Below are positions 1-10,754 of a stretch of DNA of 57,029 bases, one piece after another. The stretch covers positions 1 to 57,029 of the forward strand of contig JAQGDQ010001183.1 in assembly GCA_030141605.1 (NCBI GenBank), in the 5' to 3' direction. The stretch comes from Tubiluchus corallicola (Eukaryota > Priapulida > Priapulimorpha > Priapulimorphida > Tubiluchidae). The notes under the pieces are model-generated. The model was not told the DNA's origin and did no database searches. It saw only the letters and a program-made list of their open reading frames with translations. The position numbers and the translations under genes were made by a program. Numbering within the stretch: the first letter of the stretch is position 1; each line of letters opens with the position of its first letter.

Positions 1-359
1 TGCTGATGCTGATGATGATGTGATGATGATGATCATGATGCTGCTGCTGCTGATGGCGATGATGCTGATGCTGATGCTGCTGCTGCTGCTGCTGATGATG
101 GTGGTGGCGGTAGTGATGTTGATGATGATGATGGTGCTGCTGGTGATGATGATGGTGGTGGTGGCGATGAAGAAGATGATGATGATCTTGATCATGATGG
201 TGATTATGATCATTTAACTGTCTGTACACTGAGCAACACCTGCACACAATCTAGAATCTAGTTTTTTTCGCAGTGGCATTAAGTTCCTAAAAATATTTGC
301 AAGCTTTTGTGTTTTGAATCACAGTTCATGCGAGTGTAATGAGCGGCTTTATTATGCAG

Positions 360-523
360 TGAACGCCCTTGCTACCGTGCAGCATGACACAGGAACAGGA
401 GTGGCGTGGATATCGTACAGTCCCAGCGTGGAAGAGCAGGCGAGGGCGTCTCCGGAGGGAATCCAGGGGCAGTTTGTTGTCCAGTACGACGTCGCGAGTG
501 AAGACAATTCCGGAAGCATAGAG
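360..523 (+). pseudogene. Inverted duplicate of unit I exon 6
   Basis: A 164-nt plus-strand copy of the exon at 15,332-15,495, apparently identical by eye, with the same acceptor (TGCAG) and donor (GTGACG). It lies in a large inverted duplication with only intronic and repeat sequence around it. No other plus-strand ITIH exons were found near it, so it is called an orphan exon. A plus-strand gene running out of the window cannot be excluded. Confidence 0.75.
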
Positions 524-1167
524 GTGACGATAGTTACTGTTTATCTGCTATATGCAAGGGTTACAGCACGGCGAACGCCCCCCCCCCCCATGGGATTTTT
601 AACGTCGATCAATGATGTTCTTATTGTTTATTTTTTGTTTTTTGTTTTTTGTTTATTGTTTTCATTTTCAAATATACATATGGGTAACATGGCAATGGAC
701 GTCAAACACTAATAATAAACCTTTCGAAAACATACTGTTTGGGCTTTCAAAACCAAATTTGAAGCTCGATTAAATTTTGCTGTTTCTTTGCTCTTTATTT
801 GCCAAAACATATCATTCCATCTAAACAAAAATTAGTGCCAAAAAATAACAAATAACAAATAAACAAATAGCAAAAAAATAACACTAGCCAAAAGTCAATT
901 TTTACATAATTAAGAGTTATTGTACTTTCGTATTTATTAATACCTAGCTGTTATCTTAAAGCAAATTTAAATTTTATAAAGTAATTAGAGTATATATGTA
1001 CGTTATTAGCCGCAAATCATAAGCAATTGTAACAGATAATGACAATATCTTATCAACTTATGACACGTCTTCACTTCACAGTAGGCCTCTAGGTCAAATT
1101 GATCACGTGATTAGGCCAAAAATGACCACAAGGTGGCCAAAGCCAACAACGAGCGAAGGCCGCAAAG

Positions 1168-1912
1168 CACGCCATTGCAGGATTTCCAGTACACAAACTT
1201 TAGATAAAACATTTAGTTTGATACATCGACACGCCAATGCAAGATTTCCAGTACACAAACTTTAGATAAAACATTTAGTTTGATACATCGACACGCCAAT
1301 GCAAGATTTCCAGTACACAAACTTTAGATAAAACATTTAGTTTGATATATCGACACGCCATTGCAAGATTTCCAGTACACAAACTTTAGATAAAACATTT
1401 AGTTTGATACATCGACACGCCAATGCAAGATTTCCAGTACACAAACTTTAGATAAAACATTTAGTTTGATACATCGACACGCCAATGCAAGATTTCCAGT
1501 ACACAAACTTTAGATAAAACATTTAGTTTGATACATCGACACGCCAATGCAAGATTTCCAGTACACAAACTTTAGATAAAACATTTAGTTTGATATATCG
1601 ACACGCCTATGCCAGACTTCCACTACACAAACTTTAGATAAAACATTTAGTTTGATACATCGACACGCCAATGCAAGATTTCCAGTACACAAACTTTAGA
1701 TAAAACATTTAGTTTGATACATCGACACGCCAATGCAAGACTTCCACTACACAAACTTTAGATAAAACATTTAGTTTGATACATCGACACGCCAATGCAA
1801 GACTTCCAGTACACAAACTTTAGATAAAACATTTAGTTTGATACATCGACACGCCAATGCAAGATTTCCAGTACACAAACTTTAGATAAAACATTTAGTT
1901 TGATACATCGAC
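1168..1912. repeat. 62-bp tandem array, about 12 units
   Basis: Unit starts CATCGACACGCCAATGCAAG and continues with TTTAGATAAAACATTTAG. Units are nearly identical. The array abuts a 172-bp array at 1,912. Confidence 0.9.
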
Positions 1913-2557
1913 ACTCCTATGCAAAAGTATATAAAAACTGTCTGCAATTGACTCAAATAACTCCGCACAATTGATTCTATATTTTTATACATAGAGATAT
2001 ACACGTGGTTACACTGATGTACGTGATGTAAACAAAGTGATGGCCTGCCAACTAGTGGTCAGTTTGTGAAATAATGTACTGGCCACTCCTATGCAAAAGT
2101 ATATAAAAACTGTCTGCAATTGACTCAAATAACTCCGCACAATTGATTCTATATTTTTATACATAGAGATATACACGTGGTTACACTGATGTACGTGATG
2201 TAAACAAAGTGATGGCCTGCCAACTAGTGGTCAGTTTGTGAAATAATGTACTGGCCACTCCTATGCAAAAGTATATAAAAACTGTCTGCAATTGACTCAA
2301 ATAACTCCGCACAATTGATTCTATATTTTTATACATAGAGATATACACGTGGTTACACTGATGTACGTGATGTAAACAAAGTGACGGCCTGCCAACTAGT
2401 GGTCAGTTTGTGAAATAATGTACTGGCCACTCCTATGCAAAAGTATATAAAAACTGTCTGCAATTGACTCAAATAACTCCGCACAATTGATTCTATATTT
2501 TTATACATAGAGATATGCCCGTGGTTACACTGATGTACGTGATGTAAACAAAGTGAC
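1912..2557. repeat. 172-bp tandem array, about 3.7 units, derived from a transposon
   Basis: Unit starts at 1,912, 2,084, 2,256 and 2,428, so the period is 172. The unit equals the inner part of the CAGGGATG-ended elements at 25,980, 34,983 and 39,999 (TATGCAAAAGTATATAA, ACACGTGGTTACACTGATG). Here the element ends are missing. Confidence 0.85.
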
Positions 2558-3149
2558 GACTTTTTCAATTGTGCTTGCATGAACTCGTTCTGATGGCTAT
2601 CTATAAACGAAAACAAAATGTGACGTAGCCAAAAACTCGTGAAAAAACTGAATGTAGGTATTAAATAGTTTATTTTGACCAACAAACACTATTATTACAA
2701 GAAACAATTTTTTGCTTTTTTTTGTTTAATTTGATCCGTTTTACAACATGATAATTAAGTTCCTTTTAATTGAAAGCCGGGTTAACAAATTTTTCGTGAA
2801 AATATTACGAGACTATTCACTGCAGTATTGGATTAAATTCAACCCTTTCTTTTAATATATGTATCATCATTATCTAGATAAGTTGACAAAATTAAATTAA
2901 TTTTCTAATTATTTTAGTAACATCTTAAAGATAAGTCTTCTACACGTTTAACTCTCGGCAGGTCACTTTTACCAATTAAATTGAATTCATTTGGTTTTAT
3001 TAAATTCTCTCTAGTTTGTCATCTCCTGAATTTTGTCACAAAATGACACTTAAAGCAAGTTTGTAATCATCCAATTCATGTGACCCAGCATTTTTGAGAA
3101 GTTCCGATATGATATACTTGTGATCATAGACTGTCTCTGTAGTTAGAAC
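2558..3149. other. AT-rich sequence without recognised feature
   Basis: I see no coding, splice or repeat structure here apart from AT-rich, low-complexity sequence between two tandem arrays. Confidence 0.5.
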
Positions 3150-3672
3150 ACACTCTCTCCGTTAGGTGCCAGTATGCGTCTGTCTATGGTAGGTGCCAGT
3201 ATGCGACTCTCTCTGTTAGGTGCCAGTATGCATCTGTCTATGGTAAGGACCAAAATGCATAGGTGCCACTGGGCCTCCGTCCATGATAGGTGCCACTATG
3301 CGACTCTCTCTGTTAGGTGCCAGTGGGCATCTGTCTATGGTATGTGCCAGTATGCGACTCTCTGTTAGGTGCCAGTATGCGACTCTCTGTGTTAGGTGCC
3401 AGTATGCGTCTCTCTCTGTTAGGTGCCAGTATGCGTCTCTCTCTGTTAGGTGCCAGTATGCGACTCTCTCTGTTAGGTGCCAGTATGCGTCTCTCTCTGT
3501 TAGGTGCCAGTATGCGACTCTCTCTGTTAGGTGCCAGTATGCGACTCTCTCTGTTAGGTGCCAGTATGCGTCTCTCTCTGTTAGGTGCCAGTATGCGACT
3601 CTCTCTGTTAGGTGCCAGTATGCGTCTGTCTACGGTAGGTGGCACGGAAGGTATGCTGTTAGGTGCCACTGT
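3150..3672. repeat. 27-bp tandem array
   Basis: Unit based on GTTAGGTGCCAGTATGCG plus a CT-rich spacer. Early units are degenerate, and units from about 3,370 to 3,620 are regular. Because 27 is a multiple of three, several frames stay open on both strands. One minus-strand frame extends the BTB-BACK coding region. Confidence 0.85.
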
Positions 3673-4582
3673 CTGATAAACTTTTGATGCTTGTCTGTGT
3701 TGCTCTGCTGTTAATACTCTAATTTTGTTATTTTGTAAATTTACTCTCTGTTGTTTTGTTGAAAACATGACATCTGAAAACCACTTGTCTGTCTGATACG
3801 GAAAAATTGCAGCTATTTCTTCACTATTCAGAATTCCTTTTTTTACTGGTCCTGCAGCAAACATTCTTGAATCCATAGTTGGGAATCTCATTTGAAAGAG
3901 GATCTCATTTAAGACTTCCCTTTTGTTGTTTGCAGAAGGTTCCATACCTTTGCGCTGGCATTCTGCGTCGGCCCATTTCAACACTCCGTCAAATAACACG
4001 TCTTCATCGATATTCAGTTCGTCACGTTTGAGAACCAAAAGAACCTCATCGTAGCTCGACTTCTGAAAGCTTGAAGATTTTATAGCAGCCTCTGTTGATG
4101 GATCAATTACCTGGAGGCACCACATCTTTAAGTCTGCTTTTTCAGAGAGAGAAAGCAGCCCTCATTATGGTGATAACATTATCGGGAGTGATGTTAGACT
4201 TTAGGATGAATCGAGTGTTTCTAGCCCCATGAATTCTGTATTTCCTTGCTACGTATAAAGCATCCAAAACAGTCTCTCCTGTTAGAACAGTGTTGTCAGT
4301 GTAAATGAACTGTAACAGTTGATGAAAAACTTCAGACTCGACATCAGTGATATGTATGACGTGTTGCGTTTCACGTAACGGTCCATAGAACATTTTCTTG
4401 AACACGTCACTTCTGGTAGCAAGTACGTGCTTAGAAACTCTGAAAAGTTTTTCTGCCACCGAGAAAGTGACATCACACAAATCATCGTAGTCTTTGTTGC
4501 CATACATGTGTTCATACCTCTTGTTCCAGTTCTTCATCTTGTCGACAATTTCAGCCGGAGTTTGTGGTTCTGCGGTTGCCAT
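3313..4582 (-). pseudogene. BTB-BACK protein, BTBD1/2/3/6-like, with one frameshift and a repeat-coded tail
   Basis: Intron-free BTB-BACK gene, in its family typically a Cul3 ubiquitin-ligase adaptor. The likely start is ATG at 4,582 (MATAEPQTP), although the frame is open up to 4,744. The BTB domain follows: DLCDVTFSV, KHVLATRSDVFKKMFYG, FHQLLQFIYTD, ALYVARKYRI. The frame breaks at a CT run near 4,145 (TTTCTCTCTCTG) with a one-base loss or two-base gain. It resumes EKADLKMWCLQVIDPSTEA, the BACK domain: VLFDGVLKWADAECQRKG, RFPTMDSRMFAAGPV. The PHR domain that usually ends this subfamily is absent. Instead the frame runs into a 27-bp array coding RILAPNRES-type repeats and stops at 3,313. The lack of introns suggests a retrocopy. 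One slip in a CT run could also be a sequencing error. Confidence 0.8.
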
Positions 4583-4756
4583 GACTACAATAATTTCTCT
4601 CCCAGTTTCACAGAGCGTTACCAGTTCTGGGCTAACAGCTTTTGTGCTTGGAGTTACATGGCTTGGGTTGTTATGAAGCAAATAAATACGCCCATCAGCC
4701 CAAGGTGTGTCCATCATTGCATTGAAAAGTGAACTGAGATTCAACTTTCACAAACT

Positions 4757-5218
4757 TTAATTAAAACACTCAGCTTCTAATGATAATCTGGCAATGTGAA
4801 CAAACGAAGCTCCGGGAAAGTATTGAACTAACTTTGGAGAATCTAGCTCACCACCCACCTTGAGAATCCCACCCCCGTGAAAATTGTCACATGATGTCGC
4901 TTTTTGGCTGTTACGCCTTGCTTTGTTTGCCTTCTTCAAACATGATGCACAGTTGTAAATTTTGGCATGTTTGATTTGTTATTCTCAATTTGGGAAACTA
5001 AATACGCAGCGAGGCGTGTATTCATGCTGAGCAAATACTTGACTTGACAGTTCAGCTTTACGACGTGGATTATCAGGTAGCAAAAAATCAATTCATTTCT
5101 ACAAGTAATTTTATAGACATGAATATAAACAATTTAACTTTTTCAGGACCATAAGCGTTTGCTACATTTTGCTTGGCTTCATGAAAAACTGCTCTCAGTA
5201 TGCAGTGATTACATTCTC
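4757..5218. other. Unassigned sequence upstream of the BTB gene
   Basis: A 60-codon minus-strand open frame (4,757-4,939) contains GGELDSPKLVQYFPG. I do not recognise it, although it is loosely reminiscent of transposase C-termini. No promoter motif is evident. Confidence 0.3.
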
Positions 5219-5716
5219 TTCTTCTTCTTCTTCTTCCCAGCTTTTCCCTAGGCGGGGTCGCCGTTGTGAATGAGTCTTCTCCACACATTCCTGTTGTTGA
5301 CCATCTCTTCATTTATGTCTTCCCTTCCCACATGATCTTCACCGACTCTTCTTTTCAGGTGTCCACACCATCGCAATCTTGCGAGGCTTCCACTACTTTT
5401 ACCGTTCCTCTGATATTATTATTTCTAATTTTATCTCTTCTTGTTATTCCCACCATCCATCTCAACATCCTCATCTCCACCACACCAATTTTCTTCTCTT
5501 CGGTCTTTAGAGAAGCTGCTTCCAACCCATAGATTAGAGCAGGTCTGACCACTTCTTTGTGGACTTTCCCTTTAAGTCTCACCGACTCATTCATAGAAGG
5601 TTTGGCGCAGTTTTTACAGGCGGATGCCCTTCCTGACCCTAACCCTCCCTATTTATCCGGGCTTGGGACCAGCACTGAGTTGGGCTGGCTTGCCCCCTCT
5701 CCCAGTGGCTAGGTTA
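5219..5716 (-). mobile_element. LINE tail, internally deleted copy
   Basis: Minus-strand remnant of the same element as 51,470-52,042. It keeps GLEAASLKTEEKK, MLRWMVGITRRDK and the end sequence before a run of GAAGAA. The middle (HLKRRVGEHHV region) is deleted. The far end has the GGATGCCCTTCCTGACCC motif and a TGGCTAGGTT end. Confidence 0.75.
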
Positions 5717-6014
5717 TATGCAGTGATTACATTATATTTGATAATTTCTTAAGGTTTCTACTCCTCCACAGTGGACTTTCGCAAAATTATATATGAAATG
5801 CATTTATTTATCTTATACAAATACTGACAAAAAGACTGAAAAAGCTTTCAGTAACTGCAGTGTTTGCACTGTAACAATGTACAGTATCACTCGTGTAAAA
5901 TTGGCTAATGCAGAAAATTTCAACTATCCAGACACAACACTCTGATGCATGGTGTCCAATATTAAATAATTTATGTTTTAAAACACACATGCTAGCTTTA
6001 CACTAAGGGAGTGC

Positions 6015-6470
6015 AAATTATCTGACTAGCCGGGCCACATGCAGTTTGATCAAGGAGCAAAGTACAGAAAGGCCTAATAACGATTTTTTTGTATTCGACC
6101 TGCGTACATCATTACTACTACACTCAAGAAACTATTTTAGAAGTTATTAAAATCTATATTACAAACCATATATTTCTACTTTCAGGACAGAGAGTGGTAA
6201 TTTCATTACAATGCATATTAGTAATGTGTATCACACAGTCTGTGTAGTACAGTGACATTAAGCTACAACCGTCTTGTAAGGGTTAATGGCATCAGATCTA
6301 GTAGAAAAAACTACCCGCACTATCTTTGGGATCGTGGCACGGACTTCAGCTGGATACACTCAATTAATCGCCCGGGCCGCATTAGGTTGACAATTCTCTT
6401 CGCGGGCCGCACAAATTCTCTCGGCTGGATGCAAGTGGCCCGCAGGCCGCAATTTGCACACCCTTGGACT
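6015..6470. mobile_element. Degraded hAT-type element
   Basis: Reverse-oriented relative of the 499-bp elements at 11,643 and 49,449, with GCAAATTATCTGACTAGCC at one end and GCGGGCCGCAC near the other. The terminal repeats are mutated (AAGGGAGTGC, GCACACCCTTG) and no clean target duplication is visible. Confidence 0.7.
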
Positions 6471-6715
6471 AATGCATAATTAAGTAAGATCACTCTACAC
6501 ACAGACTAATGCATAATTAAGTAAGATCACTCTACACACAGACTAATGCATAATTAAGTAAGATCACTCTACACACAGACTAATGCATAATTAAGTAAGA
6601 TCACTCTACACACAGACTAATGCATAATTAAGCAAAATCACTCTACACGTGGACTAATGCATACTTAAGTAAAATCACTCTACACAAAGACTAATGCATA
6701 ATTAAGCAAAGTCTA
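6470..6715. repeat. 37-bp tandem array, about 6.5 units
   Basis: Unit contains ACTAATGCATAATTAAG followed by ATCACTCTACACACAG. It starts exactly at the edge of the hAT relic. A single inverted unit lies near 12,645-12,690. Confidence 0.85.
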
Positions 6716-6954
6716 CGTGAAACACCTAAAGTTACTTGACTGACGCGGCAGATGGCTCTGCTTTAACCCACAATGTCATGTGGCAGTTTAGCTAAGACGA
6801 GATTGCTGTGGTACACTCAACCTTTGACCCACACCAACTGTGTGTGCACAGCAAAACTAATTACCCTTTATAATGAGCCAAGATTTCCAGATTCTTGTAA
6901 TATCACAACCACTAACGTAACAAATAGTAATACCATGACAAATACTCACAAGTA

Positions 6955-7982
6955 CAGTAAGTCCTCGCTTAACGGCGCTAATGCGTTCCAGCAATATGCG
7001 ACATTAAGTGAAACGTCACTAAACGAAACCAATACTTCCATAGAAAGTAATGTAACATAATCGAGATACGTTCCAGAGACAAAAATCGATACTGCTCAAA
7101 TCTCACACAAGTTAAACAGTCTACGAGTTTTATTCATATTTCTACTGATTAATGTCTTCCTGTTTGCCTAAAACCACCTGTATATTTTACTTACCAACAC
7201 CTAGCTATGGCAGTTTTTCTTGCGTCAATGTTTAACACTAGTCAGCGGATTAATAAAAATTTGCCTTGAGCATCGTGGTTAAAGTGAAACGTGTGTTGTT
7301 AAGTGAAAAAAGGTGTCAAATGATCAGCATCGTTAACCCTTATAAGGTCACGATTTTTTACAACCGATTTTGGTAACGGGGGGGAGGATGGGGGGTAAAA
7401 AATTACCCCCCCCATAATTCGTAAATTACTTTTGATAAACCGCTGTGTTTCTTTAGTAAACAGCAACAGCATAATTTGTGGTTATGCTGACCACCATAGG
7501 ATACATTATACCTCTGTTTAAAGACACGTGACTTACTAGTAATACGAAATTTAAATTCACTTAGTTACGTTCCCTTATCTATGCTGGAATAACTGTAGAC
7601 AACCGACATTGCAGCGCGTGTGCAAAAATCATTGTTATTTTGAATTTATTGTCTACTACTTTCTTCTTTTAGGTGGAGTAATTTGAGTAACTGACATGGC
7701 CACAATGTATAGACAAGCGAAGTAGTTTCGACAATTTTAAAAAATCCACATATCGCATTTTCACTTTTATTTCGTGGTGAGAGAATGCGCCTAAAATAAA
7801 TAACTGAAAGTATTTTGTGCACAAAACATATTTAGAAAAAGTCATAGAAAAGATTTACTGGGATGCGTATGGTAAAAGGGTAAAATGCAAAAAACCGGTC
7901 TAGGGGTAATTTTTTACCCCCCGGTGACCCTATAAGGGTTAAAAAAACATCGGCAAATGGGGAGCCATTAAGAGAGGACATA
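6955..7982. mobile_element. Tc1/pogo-like non-autonomous element, split by another element
   Basis: Left end CAGTAAGTCCTCGCTTAA directly after a TA; the decayed right end reads AGAGAGGACATAC. The same family's right end is at 44,600-44,705 (GCGAGGACTTACTG). A TTAA-flanked element sits inside at 7,337-7,938. No transposase is recognisable. Confidence 0.65.
7337..7938. mobile_element. piggyBac-like MITE (family A), nested
   Basis: TTAA on both sides (7,333-7,336 and 7,939-7,942), with ends CCCTTATAAGG and CCTATAAGGG forming terminal inverted repeats. The interior is AT-rich with G and C runs and no coding frame. TTAA duplication with CCCTTT-like ends is the piggyBac hallmark. Confidence 0.7.
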
Positions 7983-8113
7983 CCAGCTCGCACTGAGCTG
8001 TACAATGGCGAGAGTTTTGTCAGTCGATGATACCAAACCAGAATAAACTACGGCCCGGGCCATGTATAACAAACACTTTACAACCCGCCATTGTTACACC
8101 TGCACCTACGTAC

Positions 8114-8296
8114 CAACACTGTATAAAGAGACGTCCATCGGTCGAGATCGCTTTACGTTTTCGCGAATTTGTTCTGAATTCGTGATGCCGTCCGTAGCGT
8201 CGCCGTCCGAGAGGAAGAATATAATTTTAGCGAACGACGGCTGTTCAGCTTTGACGGTGTTGATTGCCTGCCGAAGTGCCTCGTTGATATTAGTGG
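8114..8296 (-). CDS. Unit I exon 8: VWA domain, middle
   Basis: Encodes TNINEALRQAINTV, then KIIFFLSDGDATDG, giving the second and third MIDAS residues (Thr and Asp). It ends at NVKRSRPMDVSLYSVG. Acceptor CTAG, donor GTACGT, phase 1 on both sides. The exon that should follow was not found in this window. Confidence 0.85.
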
Positions 8297-10723
8297 CTAG
8301 AAAAAAATCAAGAAAGAAAATTTTACTCGCTTTTGATAGTGTTAATCGTTTGACGTTTGATTTCTGAGAAAAACGTGATGAAGACAGTTAAGCAAACAAG
8401 AACTTACGTCAGAAAAGAAATATTTCAAAAGTATTGAGAGTTACACAGTTTGATAATGGTAATCACCTGCATTCTTTTTCTACAGTAATCTTAATAAAAC
8501 GTGACTATGCTCAACAGGTTACTGAACACTTTATAATCATGATCACAGTTTTTCTTAGTTCTCGCTCCATTTCATCATTCATTCACTACTCCCCCCACAT
8601 CACAGTTTTTCTTAGTTCTCGCTCCATTTCATCTTTCATTCACTACTCCCCCCACATCACAGTTTTTCTTAGTTCTCGCTCCATTTCATCTTTCATTCAC
8701 TACTCCCCCCACATCACAGTTTTTCTTAGTTCTCTCTCCATTTCATCTTTCATTCACTACCCCCCCCCCACATCACAGTTTTTCTTAGTTCTCGCTCCAT
8801 TTCATCTTTCATTCACTACTCCCCCCACATCACAGTTTTTCTTAGTTCTCGCTCCATTTCATCTTTCATTCACTACTCCCCCCACATCACAGTTTTTCTT
8901 AGTTCTCGCTCCATTTCATCTTTCATTCACTACTCCCCCTACATCACAGTTTTTCTTAGTTCTCGCTCCATTTCATCTTTCATTCACTACTCCCCCACAT
9001 CACAGTTTTTCTTAGTTCTCGCTCCATTTCATCTTTCATTCACTACTCCCCCACATCACAGTTTTTCTTAGTTCTCGCTCCATTTCATCTTTCATTCACT
9101 ACTCCCCCACATCACAGTTTTTCTTAGTTCTCCCTCCATTTCATCATTCATTCACTACTCCCCCCACATCACGGTTTTTCTTAGTTCTCGCTCCATTTCA
9201 TCTTTCATTCACTACTCCCCCCACATCACAGTTTTTCTTAGTTCTCGCTCCATTTCATCTTTCATTCACTACTCCCCCTACATCACAGTTTTTCTTAGTT
9301 CTCGCTCCATTTCATCTTTCATTCACTACTCCCCCCACATCACAGTTTTTCTTAGTTCTCGCTCCATTTCATCTTTCATTCACTACTCCCCCACATCACA
9401 GTTTTTCTTAGTTCTCACTCCATTTCATCTTTCATTCACTACTCCCCCACATCACGGTTTTTCTTAGTTCTCGCTCCATTTCATCTTTCATTCACTACTC
9501 CCCCATATTTATGTATATATTATCATAATTTCAATTATTAATCCTTTCTTTAAGATTTCCACTTACAGTTTGGCCTGTCAAGCTATGCTTTTAGGCTCAA
9601 ACTGTATGAATCAAAATTATTCTGTAATGTAAATTGCACATGTATATGCTGCATAAGAATCTCTTTTGTAATTTCTGGATTATATTGCATTTATATTTAT
9701 ATTTACTTCTGCGGAAAATTATCTGTATTTTTATTATAAGATGCAGTGTGGAAATAAATAAACTTAAACTTAAAAAAAAACAATTACCAAACTTTTTGTA
9801 GTAATGGACGTTAATATAAAATGTCGCCGGAACTTAACCCTTTCACTACGAAAGGCAGCACACTGCCACCTATGTTTTTCATGCAAGTAAAGCAAACAGG
9901 AGTTTCAAGAATCTGAATTACAAACTTACAGAACACAATTAACAAACTCTTTGTAGCAATGGAAGTTAATATTAGTACTCAATAACAAACAACTATTTAT
10001 TTTTTACAAGATTCTGTCTCAGTAACACACCACAAGAAGTTATTGTCAAATGTGCAAAAGTCAATGCGGCCCAGTTGAAAAGCAACTACGTAGTGAAAGG
10101 GTTAAGAACTTATGCACAATATTAACAAACTTTTTATAGTAATGGAACCTCGCCGAAACTTCATGGGTCAGAAAAATGGAAGATTTTCATGTAAAATGGC
10201 CAATATAATCGCACACGCGCTAAACCCAAGCCCACAAAACAGAATTTTTCTAACAATACACTGGGTTTTGTAGACATGATGCATTCAAAATGTAAAAATG
10301 GTTCCGTATTCGAACAATAACGCGCATATGCAGTTTTGGAGCAACTGCACCATACATGAGATGACAGGGCCTATATTTTGTGGGCAAAAGAGATGTTTAC
10401 TCTGTCTTGTTTACTAACAAGTACAGGGATTGTAAAAACAGTAAGGATACGTCACACAAATAAATCAGTTCTTAATAACAAGTATGATGACACTGAATAA
10501 AAAACTCACAATTAGAAATAAGAAGAAAGGAAAAAAGAGAAAAAGGTTTCAAACTACCACTGGAGAAAACTAGAGTGCGTGTATGTGTAGCGCAGTCTAT
10601 AGTTAGTTAAATAATCATAATAACCATCATCATCTCTCCTTCGCAGTCGTAGTCGTTGTCGCCGTCGCGGTCATCATGACCATGATCATCATCATCATGA
10701 TCAATATCATCACCATCATCATC

Positions 10724-10754
<31 letters not shown>

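Larger units (their letters stand above)
1..1912. repeat. Left arm of large inverted duplication
   Basis: Reverse complement of 13,418-15,868. Position 1 pairs with 15,868, so the arm probably extends beyond the window. It holds, in order, an ATG-triplet tract, the exon 6 copy, about 650 bp of intron sequence and a 62-bp array. The stretch 524-1,167 has no other feature. Confidence 0.85.

Noticed and set aside
314-712. Plus-strand coding gene at the left edge
   Set aside because: Only one ITIH exon copy is present inside an inverted duplication, and the frame beyond it is intron sequence.
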